From: Bradyrhizobium campsiandrae
GTDB taxonomy: Bacteria > Pseudomonadota > Alphaproteobacteria > Rhizobiales > Xanthobacteraceae
Assembly (NCBI RefSeq): GCF_014529705.1
Contig: NZ_JAANIH010000067.1
Span: 1 to 48,252 of the forward strand
Length of the DNA stretch: 48,252 bases
Direction of reading: 5' to 3'
Below the pieces are notes generated by a model. The model was given only the letters and a program-made list of their open reading frames with translations. It searched no databases and had not been told where the DNA came from. This document shows positions 1 to 8,196 of this stretch, piece by piece. The translations under genes were made by a program, and so were the position numbers. Position 1 is the first letter of the stretch; each line of letters opens with the position of its first letter.

Positions 1-767
1 TCGCCGCCGTAGCGGGCCGGCAGATCCTGCGCGCGAACCTTGTCGCGCAACACCTTGGCCATCAGGCGCAGCACCTGGTCGCCGACGCCGTGGCCGAAAT
101 TGTCGTTGAAGGTCTTGAAGTGGTCGATGTCGAGCAGCAGCACGCTAAGCGGCTCGCCCCAGTCCGCCGTGGTCTGCGCCTTGCGCAGGAATTCGTCCAG
201 CGCCCGCCGGTTGGCAAGGCCCGTCAGCGTGTCGGTCCGGGCCCGCTCTTCGGATTTGGACAGCGAATCTCTGATGACATCGAGCTCGCGGGTCTTTTCC
301 GCAAAGCCCGCCTCGAGCCGTGTCGTCCGCGTCGCCGCCCGCGCCAGCTCGTTCATGAGCTGGGCCACCAGCGCCTTCGGATCGACGCCGGCCTGGCCCT
401 GATCGGCCACCTCGCTGATCGCCTGCATCTGGGAGCGGTTGTCGGCGATCGCGGTGGCCAGAAACTCCCTCGCCGCAGCCATGAGGCCATGGAGCCGCTC
501 GGAGGTGTCGACCATGACGGCGCTGACCTGGGGCGCGATATAGGTCTCGAACAGGTCCTGATTGGTCCTGGAGTCGAAGGGGCGGCTGTGGTCGATCAGG
601 AGATCGATGGCATTGCGCAGATCGTCCTGGCCGCCCGCGTAATACTGGAACCAGATCGCGAAATTGGTCGGGGTCGGCGGAATCCGCTGTTCTTCCATGC
701 TCCGCATCGCCCGTCCGGCGATGGACGCGGCATAGTCGTAATCGGGATCGTCGAAAATGGATTCCAT
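1..767 (-). CDS. GGDEF-domain diguanylate cyclase (C-terminus beyond window)
   Basis: Diguanylate cyclases make cyclic di-GMP from two GTP. The reverse strand is open from an ATG at 767 to the window edge (255 complete codons). The N-terminal ~170 residues resemble no named sensor domain I recognise; they start MESIFDDPDYDYA and end in a charged, probably coiled-coil stretch. The GGDEF domain follows, with TDTLTGLANRRALDEF near residue 180 and the metal/substrate motif LLLDIDHFKTFNDNFGHGVGD after it. The last readable residues are ARYGG plus two bases (GA), so the window cuts the gene exactly inside the GG(D/E)EF signature. No membrane segment is visible, so it is probably cytoplasmic. The ribosome binding site before the ATG is weak, so the start is uncertain by a few codons. 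Whether an EAL domain follows cannot be seen. Confidence 0.85.
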   Translation of the reverse strand, partial: MESIFDDPDYDYAASIAGRAMRSMEEQRIPPTPTNFAIWFQYYAGGQDDLRNAIDLLIDHSRPFDSRTNQDLFETYIAPQVSAVMVDTSERLHGLMAAAREFLATAIADNRSQMQAISEVADQGQAGVDPKALVAQLMNELARAATRTTRLEAGFAEKTRELDVIRDSLSKSEERARTDTLTGLANRRALDEFLRKAQTTADWGEPLSVLLLDIDHFKTFNDNFGHGVGDQVLRLMAKVLRDKVRAQDLPARYGG

Positions 768-960
768 CGGCTGGCGCGGGTGCTGTTGGCGGCCAACCTC
801 GCACCGACCCCTTAATCCGATCCCAACGACGGCCTCAGTAGTTATGCGGGGAGCGGATCGACGGGTTCCTATGTTGCGGCAACCCATTGACCCCCCGAGG
901 ACTTCTATGGCCTAGTCCGGCCTCTTCAGGCCGCCGAAACCACGAAAACGCAACGATTCC

Positions 961-3612
961 ATGACCTCCGAACGCTATAACGCCCGCGACGCCGAACCGC
1001 GCTGGCAACGCATCTGGGACGAACAGGCGATCTTCGTCTCGAAGAACGACGATTCGCGGCCGAAATACTATGTGCTCGAGATGTTCCCCTACCCGTCCGG
1101 GCGCATCCATATCGGCCATGTCCGCAATTACACGCTCGGCGACGTGCTGGCCCGCTTCATGCGCGCCAAGGGCTACAACGTGCTGCACCCGATGGGCTGG
1201 GACGCCTTCGGCCTGCCGGCCGAGAACGCCGCCATCGAGCGCAAGGTCGCGCCCAAGGCTTGGACCTACGACAACATCGCGGCGATGAAGAAGCAGCTCC
1301 GCTCGATCGGGCTGTCGCTGGACTGGTCCCGCGAATTCGCGACCTGCGACCCCAGCTATTACAAGCATCAGCAGAAGATGTTCTTGGACATGCTCGCCGC
1401 CGGTCTTGCCGAGCGCGAGAAGCGCAAGCTCAACTGGGATCCGGTCGACATGACCGTGCTCGCCAACGAGCAGGTGATCGACGGCCGCGGCTGGCGCTCG
1501 GGCGCCATTGTCGAACAACGCGAAATGAGCCAGTGGGTCTTCAAGATTACGAAGTACGCGCAGGAGCTGCTGTCGGCCCTGGATCACCTCGACCGCTGGC
1601 CCGACAAAGTGCGACTGATGCAGCGCAACTGGATCGGCCGCTCCGAGGGCCTGTTGATCCGCTTCGCGCTGGATCCGGCGACGACGCCCGCCGGCGAGAA
1701 CGAACTGAGGATCTTCACGACGCGCCCGGACACGCTGTTCGGCGCGAAATTCATGGCGATCTCGGCGGATCATCCTCTGGCGCAGGCAGCGGCCGCGAAG
1801 AACCCTGGGCTTGCGGAGTTCATCTCCGACATCAAGAAGATCGGCACCGCGCAGTCGATCATCGACACCGCCGAGAAGCAGGGCTTTGACACCGGCATCA
1901 AGGCTGTCCATCCGTTCGATCCGAACTGGAAGCTGCCGGTCTATGTCGCCAATTTCGTGCTGATGGAATACGGCACGGGCGCCATCTTCGGCTGCCCCGC
2001 GCATGACCAGCGCGACCTCGACTTCGTCAACAAATACGGCCTCGGCAATACGCCAGTGGTGTGCCCCGAGGGCCAGGATCCCAAGACGTTCGTCATCACC
2101 GACACCGCCTATGACGGTGACGGCCGCATGATCAATTCGCGCTTCCTCGACGGCATGACCATCGAGCAGGCGAAGGAAGAGGTTGCAAAGCGCCTCGAGA
2201 GCGAGCTGCGCGGCAACGCGCCGGTCGCCGAACGCCAGGTCAATTTCCGCCTGCGCGACTGGGGCATTTCGCGCCAGCGCTATTGGGGCTGCCCGATTCC
2301 GGTCATCCACTGTCCGACATGCGACGTGGTGCCGGTGCCCGACGACCAGCTGCCGGTGGTGCTGCCGGAAGACGTCAGCTTCGACAAGCCGGGCAACGCG
2401 CTCGACCATCACCCGACCTGGAAGCACGTCACTTGCCCCAAGTGCGGCGGCAAGGCGAGCCGCGAAACCGACACCATGGACACCTTCGTGGATTCGTCCT
2501 GGTATTTCGCGCGCTTCACCGATCCCTGGAATGAGACAGCGCCGACCACGCCCGATGTCGCCAACCGGATGCTGCCGGTCGACCAATATATCGGCGGCGT
2601 CGAGCACGCGATCCTGCATCTGCTCTACAGCCGCTTCTTCACCCGCGCGATGAAGGCGACCGGGCACATCGCGCTGGACGAGCCGTTCGCCGGCATGTTC
2701 ACGCAAGGAATGGTGGTGCACGAGACCTACCAGACGGCCGATGGCGCCTGGGTGCAGCCGGCCGAGGTGAAGATCGAGGTCGGCGGCAATGGCCGCCGCG
2801 CGACGCTGCTCTCCACCGGCGAAGACGTCACGATCGGCGCGATCGAGAAGATGTCGAAGTCGAAGAAGAACACGGTCGATCCCGACGACATCATCGCGAC
2901 CTATGGCGCCGATGTCGCCCGCTGGTTCATGCTCTCGGACTCCCCGCCCGACCGCGACGTGATCTGGAGCGACGAGCGCGTCCAGGGCGCCTCGCGCTTC
3001 GTGCAGCGGCTGTGGCGGCTGGTGAATGACGCCGCGGAACTCGGCAAGAATGCCCCCGCGGCCCGGCCGGCCTCGTTCGGCGACGACGCGACGGCCTTGC
3101 GCAAGGCCGCCCACGGCGCGCTCGACAAGGTCACATCAGGCGTCGAGCGGCTGCACTTTAACGTCTGCCTCGCCCATATCCGCGAATTCACGAATTCGTT
3201 CTCGGAGGTGTTGCAGCGTCCGGGCCAGCCCGCCCCTGACCTCGCTCCAGATTTGGCTTGGGCGGTCCGGGAGGCCAGCCAGATCCTGGTCCAGCTGTTC
3301 TCGCCGATGATGCCGCATTTGGCCGAGGAGTGCTGGCAAGTCTTGTTTCAAAACGGTCTGGGCCAGCCCGGGCTGGTTTCCGAGGCCAGTTGGCCGCAAA
3401 TCGAACGCGATTTGCTGGTTGAAGACAGTGTGACCCTGGTGGTCCAGGTCAACGGCAAGAAGCGCGGCGAGGTCACGGTTGCAACAGCGGCCCAGAATCC
3501 GGAAATCGAGGCTGCCGCTTTGGCCCTCGATGCTGTAAAACTCGCCCTGGATGGCAAGCCCGTCCGCAAGGTGATCATCGTCCCCAAGAGGATCGTGAAT
3601 GTTGTCGGCTAG
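961..3612 (+). CDS. leuS: Leucyl-tRNA synthetase
   Basis: Class I aminoacyl-tRNA synthetase charging tRNA-Leu with leucine in the cytoplasm. The 883-residue length is normal for bacterial LeuRS. The HIGH-type signature PYPSGRIHIGH lies at residues 43-53 and KMSKS at 630-634. Between them sit the CP1 editing domain (the TTRPDTLFG region) and a zinc-binding insertion with two CxxC pairs (CPTC and CPKC). The C-terminus carries the anticodon-binding domain and the short LeuRS tail (VVQVNGKKRG). The ATG at 961 begins MTSERYNARD, the usual N-terminus, though there is no strong Shine-Dalgarno sequence. The next gene, lptE, begins inside the leuS 3' end (14-base overlap), so the two are probably translated from one message. 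The 193 bases upstream of leuS hold no other gene that I can see. Confidence 0.98.
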   Translation: MTSERYNARDAEPRWQRIWDEQAIFVSKNDDSRPKYYVLEMFPYPSGRIHIGHVRNYTLGDVLARFMRAKGYNVLHPMGWDAFGLPAENAAIERKVAPKAWTYDNIAAMKKQLRSIGLSLDWSREFATCDPSYYKHQQKMFLDMLAAGLAEREKRKLNWDPVDMTVLANEQVIDGRGWRSGAIVEQREMSQWVFKITKYAQELLSALDHLDRWPDKVRLMQRNWIGRSEGLLIRFALDPATTPAGENELRIFTTRPDTLFGAKFMAISADHPLAQAAAAKNPGLAEFISDIKKIGTAQSIIDTAEKQGFDTGIKAVHPFDPNWKLPVYVANFVLMEYGTGAIFGCPAHDQRDLDFVNKYGLGNTPVVCPEGQDPKTFVITDTAYDGDGRMINSRFLDGMTIEQAKEEVAKRLESELRGNAPVAERQVNFRLRDWGISRQRYWGCPIPVIHCPTCDVVPVPDDQLPVVLPEDVSFDKPGNALDHHPTWKHVTCPKCGGKASRETDTMDTFVDSSWYFARFTDPWNETAPTTPDVANRMLPVDQYIGGVEHAILHLLYSRFFTRAMKATGHIALDEPFAGMFTQGMVVHETYQTADGAWVQPAEVKIEVGGNGRRATLLSTGEDVTIGAIEKMSKSKKNTVDPDDIIATYGADVARWFMLSDSPPDRDVIWSDERVQGASRFVQRLWRLVNDAAELGKNAPAARPASFGDDATALRKAAHGALDKVTSGVERLHFNVCLAHIREFTNSFSEVLQRPGQPAPDLAPDLAWAVREASQILVQLFSPMMPHLAEECWQVLFQNGLGQPGLVSEASWPQIERDLLVEDSVTLVVQVNGKKRGEVTVATAAQNPEIEAAALALDAVKLALDGKPVRKVIIVPKRIVNVVG

Positions 3613-4150
3613 GATCCGTATCGCAGCCCGCCTGCTCGCGGTTGCCGCCTTGGCGGCGCTGACGGCCGGCTGCTTCCAGCCGATGTATGCCGAGCATACC
3701 GACGGCACCCCCGGCTTGCGTGAGAAGCTGATGGGTGTCGAGCTGCCGCCGATCGACAAGCCGAACGCCTCGCGCGAGGCCCGGGTCGGGGTCGAGGTCC
3801 GCAATGCCCTGGCATTCAAGCTCTACGGCTCGGCGACGGGCATGCCGCCAACCCACCGCCTGGTGATCCGCTTCACCAGCAGCAAATCGTCGCTGATCCT
3901 CGATCCCGCCACCGGCCTGCCGAACACCGAGAATTATGGCATCGACTGCCAGTACAATCTGGTCGACGTTGCGACCGGCAAGTCGGTGATGACCGGCACC
4001 ACGTTCTCGCGCGTATCCTACGACCTGCCCGGCTCCTACCAGCGCTTTGCCCGCAACCGCGCGCTGCGTGACGCCGAGGATCGTGCCGCCAATGAGATCG
4101 CCGAGAACATCAACACAAGGCTCGCCGCGTTCTTCACCGCGGGCACCTGA
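3599..4150 (+). CDS. lptE: LPS-assembly lipoprotein LptE
   Basis: LptE is the outer-membrane lipoprotein that plugs the LptD barrel, the last step of lipopolysaccharide transport. The 183-residue product has a type II signal peptide: positively charged start, hydrophobic core, lipobox LTAGC with Cys25 as the lipidated residue, then FQPMYAEHTDG, typical of the alphaproteobacterial family. Sequence identity across phyla is low, so the call rests on lipobox, size and position: leuS-lptE-holA is a conserved trio in proteobacteria. The start overlaps the leuS end by 14 bases and holA follows after 20 bases, indicating one operon. Confidence 0.85.
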   Translation: MLSARIRIAARLLAVAALAALTAGCFQPMYAEHTDGTPGLREKLMGVELPPIDKPNASREARVGVEVRNALAFKLYGSATGMPPTHRLVIRFTSSKSSLILDPATGLPNTENYGIDCQYNLVDVATGKSVMTGTTFSRVSYDLPGSYQRFARNRALRDAEDRAANEIAENINTRLAAFFTAGT

Positions 4151-4170
4151 CAAGCTTCCGTCTAGACCCG

Positions 4171-5199
4171 ATGGTCGCGCTGCGCGGAAAAGAGATCGAC
4201 GCCTTCCTCGCCCGCCCCGATGCGGGCCGTCCCATCATCCTGCTCTATGGTCCCGATGCCGGCCTCGTGCGCGAGCGCGCCGATGCGCTGATGGCCTCCG
4301 CGGTCGACGACCCCAACGACCCCTTCTCGCTGGTCAAGCTCGACGGCGACGAGCTCTCCGCCGAGCCGTCACGCCTGGTCGACGAAGCCATGACGGTGCC
4401 GCTGTTCGGCGGTCGCCGCGCCGTTCGCATTCGCGCCGGTTCGCGCAACTTCGCTGCCGGCGTCGACACCTTGGCCGAGATGAGCGTGAAGGATTGCCGC
4501 ATCGTGATCGAGGCCGGCGAGCTGCGCCCGGAATCGCCGCTGCGCAAGGTCTGCGAAAAGGCCAAGACCGCCGTGGCGATCAGCTGCTATCCCGACACCG
4601 AGCGCGATCTGGCGAAGCTGATGGAGGACGAGCTCCGCATCGCCAATTTGCGCATCGCGCCGGATGCCCGCGCCGCGCTGATGTCGTTCCTCGGCGGCGA
4701 CCGCCAGGCCTCGCGCAACGAGCTGCGCAAGCTCACGCTCTATGCGCATGGCCGCGGCGAGATCACCCTGGATGACGTGATGTCCGTCGTCGCGGACGCG
4801 TCCGAGCTGAAACTCGATCCGATCGTCGACGGTGCCTTCGCCGGCCGGCCCGACATCGTCGAGACCGAATTCGCCAAGGCCATGATCGCCGGCACCTATC
4901 CCGGCGTGATCATCTCGGCGGCGCAACGCCAGGCCGCGTGGCTGCACAAATCGGCGCTCGCCATCGCCGACGGCACGCCGGCTTCCGCCGTGCTCGACAG
5001 CGGGTATCCGCGCCTGCATTTCTCGCGAAAGCCCATGGTCGAAACCGCGCTGCGCAATTTCAGCGCGGCACGGCTCACCGCGGTCATCGAGCAGCTCGCG
5101 ACCGCCGCGCTCGACAGCCGCAAGCAATCCACCCTCGCCGCCGCCATCGCCCAGCGCACGCTGATGGCAATCGCCGTGAACGCACGGCGGAGGGGTTAA
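4171..5199 (+). CDS. holA: DNA polymerase III subunit delta
   Basis: The delta subunit of the clamp loader opens the beta sliding clamp so it can be placed on primed DNA. The product has 342 residues, the usual size. It starts MVALRGKEIDAFLARPDAG, and the segment IILLYGPDAGLVRERAD is the degenerate P-loop-like region of HolA; delta is an AAA+ relative that does not hydrolyse ATP. The helical collar domain follows (LDSGYPRLHFSRKPMVETAL). It is third in leuS-lptE-holA and convergent with parB, with a 282-base repeat-filled gap between them. Confidence 0.92.
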   Translation: MVALRGKEIDAFLARPDAGRPIILLYGPDAGLVRERADALMASAVDDPNDPFSLVKLDGDELSAEPSRLVDEAMTVPLFGGRRAVRIRAGSRNFAAGVDTLAEMSVKDCRIVIEAGELRPESPLRKVCEKAKTAVAISCYPDTERDLAKLMEDELRIANLRIAPDARAALMSFLGGDRQASRNELRKLTLYAHGRGEITLDDVMSVVADASELKLDPIVDGAFAGRPDIVETEFAKAMIAGTYPGVIISAAQRQAAWLHKSALAIADGTPASAVLDSGYPRLHFSRKPMVETALRNFSAARLTAVIEQLATAALDSRKQSTLAAAIAQRTLMAIAVNARRRG

Positions 5200-5207
5200 G
5201 GCCTCCA

Positions 5208-5294
5208 CGTCATTGCGAGGAGCACTTGCGACGAAGCAATCCAGAATTGAGCCGCGGAAAGATTCTGGATTGCTTCGCTCCGCTCGCAATGACG
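5208..5294. repeat. REP-type palindromic element (CGTCATTGCGAG family)
   Basis: The ends CGTCATTGCGAGGAGC and GCTCGCAATGACG are inverted copies, and a second inner pair (GAAGCAATCCAGAAT / ATTCTGGATTGCTTC) makes a long two-armed hairpin. A diverged copy lies at 10278-10366. It sits between the convergent genes holA and parB. Elements of this type are common in Bradyrhizobium and relatives; here it may also act as a bidirectional transcription stop, which is inference. Confidence 0.85.
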
Positions 5295-5340
5295 ATGTGG
5301 AGAGAGCTGCGCTCGCAACGACGAAGCGAAGCGTCAAATC

Positions 5341-5464
5341 CGTCATCCTGAGGTGCTCGTTCTGCGCCCTTTCGCAGAACGAGCCTCGAAGGATGAACGG
5401 CCCCGATGCAGCCGGGCCGTCACCCTTCGAGGGCCGCCGAAGAAGCGGCCACCTCAGGGTGACG
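5341..5464. repeat. Palindromic element (CGTCATCCTGAGG family)
   Basis: The ends CGTCATCCTGAGG and CCTCAGGGTGACGG are inverted relative to each other. Inside are two smaller hairpins: TCGTTCTGC..GCAGAACGA and GGCCGCC..GCGGCC. It lies next to the preceding REP element in the holA-parB gap and is a different sequence family. Confidence 0.8.
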
Positions 5465-5481
5465 GGGAGAACGTCGGCAGC

Positions 5482-6369
5482 CTACAGCGCCCCCTTCGCG
5501 AGCCGCTTCATGACCTCGTCGAGCTGGTCGAGGTTGCGGTAGTTGATCTGGACGGAGCCGCCGGGATCGCGGTGGTTGACGGTGACCTTGAGACCGAGCG
5601 CATCGCTGACGCGTTTCTCGAGATCAATCGTATCAGGGTCCTTTTCCTTACCGCCCGTGGCGCGGGCCTTTTGCGGCTTGCGCTCCGGCACGCCCTCTTC
5701 ATGGGCGAGCGCCTCGGTCTGGCGGACGTTGAGGCCCTCGGCGACGATGCGCTTGGCGGCCGCAAGCGGATCGGGCACGCCGATCAGCGCGCGGGCGTGA
5801 CCGGCGGTCAGCTCACCGGTCGCGATCAAGCCCTGCACCTCGGCCGGCAGCTTGGTCAGCCGCATCATGTTGGCGACGTGGCTGCGGCTCTTGCCGACGA
5901 CCTTTGCGATATCGTCCTGGCTGCGTTTGAACTCATTGGCGAGCGCGTGATAGCCCTGCGCCTCTTCCATCGGGTTGAGATCTTCACGCTGCACGTTCTC
6001 GACGATCGCGAATTCGAGCGCATCGCTGTCGCTGATGTCGACCGGCACGATCGGCACTTCGTGCAGGCCCGCCATCTGCGAGGCGCGCCAGCGCCGTTCG
6101 CCGGCGATGATCTCATAGCGATCCTGCGCGCCCTTCACGGGGCGCACCACGATCGGCTGGATCACGCCGTGCTGCTTGATCGACTCCGAGAGCTCCTTGA
6201 GCTCGGTGTCGGAAAAGGTGCGGCGCGGATTGCGCGGATTGGCCTTGATGAATTCGATCGGCACCTTGCGCTGCGCACGCGGACGGTCGACGTGCTGGGC
6301 CTCGCCGCCGACGTCACCGATCAGACTTGCAAGACCCCGGCCCAGTCGCGAACGCGCTTCGTCGGCCAT
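5482..6369 (-). CDS. parB: Chromosome-partitioning protein ParB
   Basis: ParB binds parS sites, clamps and spreads on DNA as a CTP-dependent switch, and works with ParA to segregate newly replicated origins. The 295-residue product has the N-terminal ParA-contact segment RSRLGRGLASLIGD (residues 7-19), the CTP/arginine box GERRWRA (90-96) followed by ENVQREDLNP, a helix-turn-helix around 150-175 (IAKVVGKSRSHVANMMRL), and a C-terminal dimerisation domain ending VMKRLAKGAL. I chose the ATG at 6369 because AAGGGAG sits about 8 bases upstream and MADEARSRLGRGL is the usual start; the reading frame is open seven codons further back. Its binding sites lie at 8.2-10.5 kb. Gene order mnmG-rsmG-parA-parB is conserved in bacteria. 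Confidence 0.97.
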   Translation of the reverse strand: MADEARSRLGRGLASLIGDVGGEAQHVDRPRAQRKVPIEFIKANPRNPRRTFSDTELKELSESIKQHGVIQPIVVRPVKGAQDRYEIIAGERRWRASQMAGLHEVPIVPVDISDSDALEFAIVENVQREDLNPMEEAQGYHALANEFKRSQDDIAKVVGKSRSHVANMMRLTKLPAEVQGLIATGELTAGHARALIGVPDPLAAAKRIVAEGLNVRQTEALAHEEGVPERKPQKARATGGKEKDPDTIDLEKRVSDALGLKVTVNHRDPGGSVQINYRNLDQLDEVMKRLAKGAL

Positions 6370-6416
6370 CGCCAGCTCCCTTGGATTCACGCTGCAGCAC
6401 TCCAGAACTGAATTGT

Positions 6417-6502
6417 CGTAGGGTGGGCAAAGCGAAGCGTGCCCACCGATTGTTTGTTTGGAAGATGGTGGGCACGGCGAAGACGCCTTTGCCCACCCTA
6501 CG
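6417..6502. repeat. Palindromic element between parA and parB
   Basis: CGTAGGGTGGGCAAAG at the left is inverted at the right as CTTTGCCCACCCTACG, with an inner pair GTGCCCACC / GGTGGGCAC. It fills nearly all of the 147-base parA-parB spacer. Since both genes run on the reverse strand, the transcribed hairpin could lower parB relative to parA, which is inference. Confidence 0.85.
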
Positions 6503-6516
6503 GCGCTACGTCCATA

Positions 6517-7383
6517 TCAATGCGTGACGCGCAGCTCGCGCTCGCGCTGGATCACCTCTGTGGCGAGCCGCAAATAGGCTTCGCTGCCGACGCATTTGAG
6601 ATCATAGACCAGCACCGGCTTGCCGTAGGACGGCGCCTCCGAGATGCGCACGTTGCGCGGGATCATGGTCTTGTAGACCTTCTCGCCCATGAACTGGCGG
6701 ACGTCGGCGACGACCTGGTTCGACAGGTTGTTGCGCGAGTCAAACATGGTCAGCACGATGCCGTGGATCGACAGGTTCGGGTTCAGCGTCGAGCGCACCT
6801 GCTCCACCGTCTGCAGCAATTGCGACAGACCTTCGAGCGCGAAGAACTCGCATTGCAGCGGCACCAGGATCGCGTCCGACGCGGCCATCGCATTCACCGT
6901 GAGCAGGTTGAGCGAGGGCGGGCAGTCGATCAGCACATAGGTGTAGTCGGCTTCGGGCGAGACGTTGTTGTTCAGCGCACCGATCGCGTCGCGCAGCTTG
7001 AAGGCGCGGCCTTGCGTGGTGCCGAGCTCGAGCTCGAGGCCGGAGAGATCCATCGTCGAGGGAGCAATGTGCAGCCGCGGCACGGCCGTCGAGACCACGG
7101 CCTCGCGCAGGCTGGATTCGCCGATCAGCACGTCATAGGTCGAGCAGGAGCGGTTACGCCGATCGATGCCGAGGCCGGTCGAGGCATTGCCCTGGGGATC
7201 GAGATCGACGATCAGGACACGCTCGCCGATCGCGGCAAGTGCCGTGCCGAGGTTGATTGCTGTGGTTGTTTTTCCCACGCCGCCCTTTTGATTCGCCAGC
7301 GCCAGGATGCGCGGGTGGCCATGCGGCACGGCTCCAGCTTCATCTTGAGTCTGCTCTTGCTGCGGCTCGTCAATTACGGTCAT
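6517..7383 (-). CDS. parA: Chromosome-partitioning ATPase ParA
   Basis: ParA (Soj family) is a DNA-bound, ATP-dependent dimer whose gradient pulls ParB-parS complexes. The 288-residue product carries the deviant Walker A KGGVGKTT (residues 33-40), the A' motif VLIVDLDPQGN and Walker B YVLIDCPPSLNLL. Start: the ATG at 7383 has GGGGA about 7 bases upstream; an in-frame TTG further upstream at 7401 is less likely. The N-terminal ~25 residues are a Glu/Gln-rich tail. rsmG ends 30 bases upstream and parB lies downstream beyond a palindromic repeat, so the three are probably cotranscribed. Confidence 0.97.
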   Translation of the reverse strand: MTVIDEPQQEQTQDEAGAVPHGHPRILALANQKGGVGKTTTAINLGTALAAIGERVLIVDLDPQGNASTGLGIDRRNRSCSTYDVLIGESSLREAVVSTAVPRLHIAPSTMDLSGLELELGTTQGRAFKLRDAIGALNNNVSPEADYTYVLIDCPPSLNLLTVNAMAASDAILVPLQCEFFALEGLSQLLQTVEQVRSTLNPNLSIHGIVLTMFDSRNNLSNQVVADVRQFMGEKVYKTMIPRNVRISEAPSYGKPVLVYDLKCVGSEAYLRLATEVIQRERELRVTH

Positions 7384-7413
7384 CGAAATTCCCCAACTCA
7401 ACCCCTGAACGCA

Positions 7414-8187
7414 TCACCCGCGGCGTTCAACCGAAGTCAGCTCGACGATCCAGCCGTCACCCGTCCGGCTTCGGTGGAGCTGCGGCTGAATATTCCAATA
7501 TTTAGCGGCTTCGGTCAATTCAGCCTCTACATCTTGACCCTTTGGAAACAACGCCTGTGCGCCCTGGCGCATCAGCGGCTCCGCAAAGCCGATGAGTTGA
7601 TGTAGCGGAGCCAGCGCACGCGCGGTGACGCAATCGACGGAGCCGGTGATTCTATCCACATTATCCCCGATCTCAGCGAGATGTACGACTCCCGGAGATG
7701 TTGTGACGCGAACAGCTTCACGCAAAAACGCGGCCTTCTTGGCGATTCGCTCGACGAGATGAACGCTCGCCCCTGGCGTCCCAGCCATGGCGCAAGCCAG
7801 GACCACGCCGGGAAAGCCACCGCCACTGCCGAGATCGGCCCAGCGCCTGGCCGTGGGCGCGAGATCGACCAGCTGAAGCGAGTCGGCGATGTGCCGAGTC
7901 CAGAGCTGAGGCAGGGTCGAGGGCGCGACCAGATTGGTCTTGGCCTGCCACTCCCGGAGCAGTGCGATGTAGCGATCGAGGCGGATTTCCGTTTCATGTG
8001 AAATGGGCGCCAGCTTCAGCGCTGCACGCTTGTCGGCAGCGATGAGGGAGTCGAGTGCCTGATCGTTGGCGCTGGCCTTATCGAACTTTGGTTTGGCTGG
8101 CGCCGGGTCCGGTCGATGACGAGCGCCCTCGTCCGCTCCAGGTCGTCGCGATAGCGGTCTGTCCCCGCCCGATCCGCGCTGTTTCAC
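7414..8187 (-). CDS. rsmG: 16S rRNA (guanine527-N7)-methyltransferase RsmG (GidB)
   Basis: RsmG methylates N7 of G527 in 16S rRNA using S-adenosylmethionine; its loss gives low-level streptomycin resistance in several bacteria. The Rossmann-fold motif I is WADLGSGGGFPG, preceded by LLREWQAKTNLVAPSTL and followed by LVERIAKKAAFLREA, all typical. The start is unusual. The only in-frame start ahead of the conserved core is a GTG at 8187 that lies inside a parS site, with AGGCG about 8 bases upstream. This gives 257 residues, including a ~45-residue Pro/Arg-rich, probably disordered extension. The stop of mnmG lies 9 bases upstream, so the two genes are coupled. Confidence 0.93.
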   Translation of the reverse strand: MKQRGSGGDRPLSRRPGADEGARHRPDPAPAKPKFDKASANDQALDSLIAADKRAALKLAPISHETEIRLDRYIALLREWQAKTNLVAPSTLPQLWTRHIADSLQLVDLAPTARRWADLGSGGGFPGVVLACAMAGTPGASVHLVERIAKKAAFLREAVRVTTSPGVVHLAEIGDNVDRITGSVDCVTARALAPLHQLIGFAEPLMRQGAQALFPKGQDVEAELTEAAKYWNIQPQLHRSRTGDGWIVELTSVERRG

Positions 8188-8195
8188 GTGAAACG
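8180..8195. promoter_or_regulatory. parS site 1 (mnmG-rsmG junction)
   Basis: TGTTTCACGTGAAACG matches the conserved parS palindrome TGTTTCACGTGAAACA at 15 of 16 positions. It overlaps the GTG start codon of rsmG and reaches to within one base of the mnmG stop. Confidence 0.9.
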
Positions 8196-8196
8196 C

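Noticed and set aside
835..3114. A 759-codon reverse-strand open frame opposite leuS
   Set aside because: High GC makes long antisense frames common here. It has low-complexity His/Arg/Asp-rich content and lies over the unmistakable leuS gene.
7990..8005. Another parS-like palindrome (CGTTTCATGTGAAATG) inside rsmG
   Set aside because: Only 12 of 16 positions match parS, with changes in both halves; probably coincidental.
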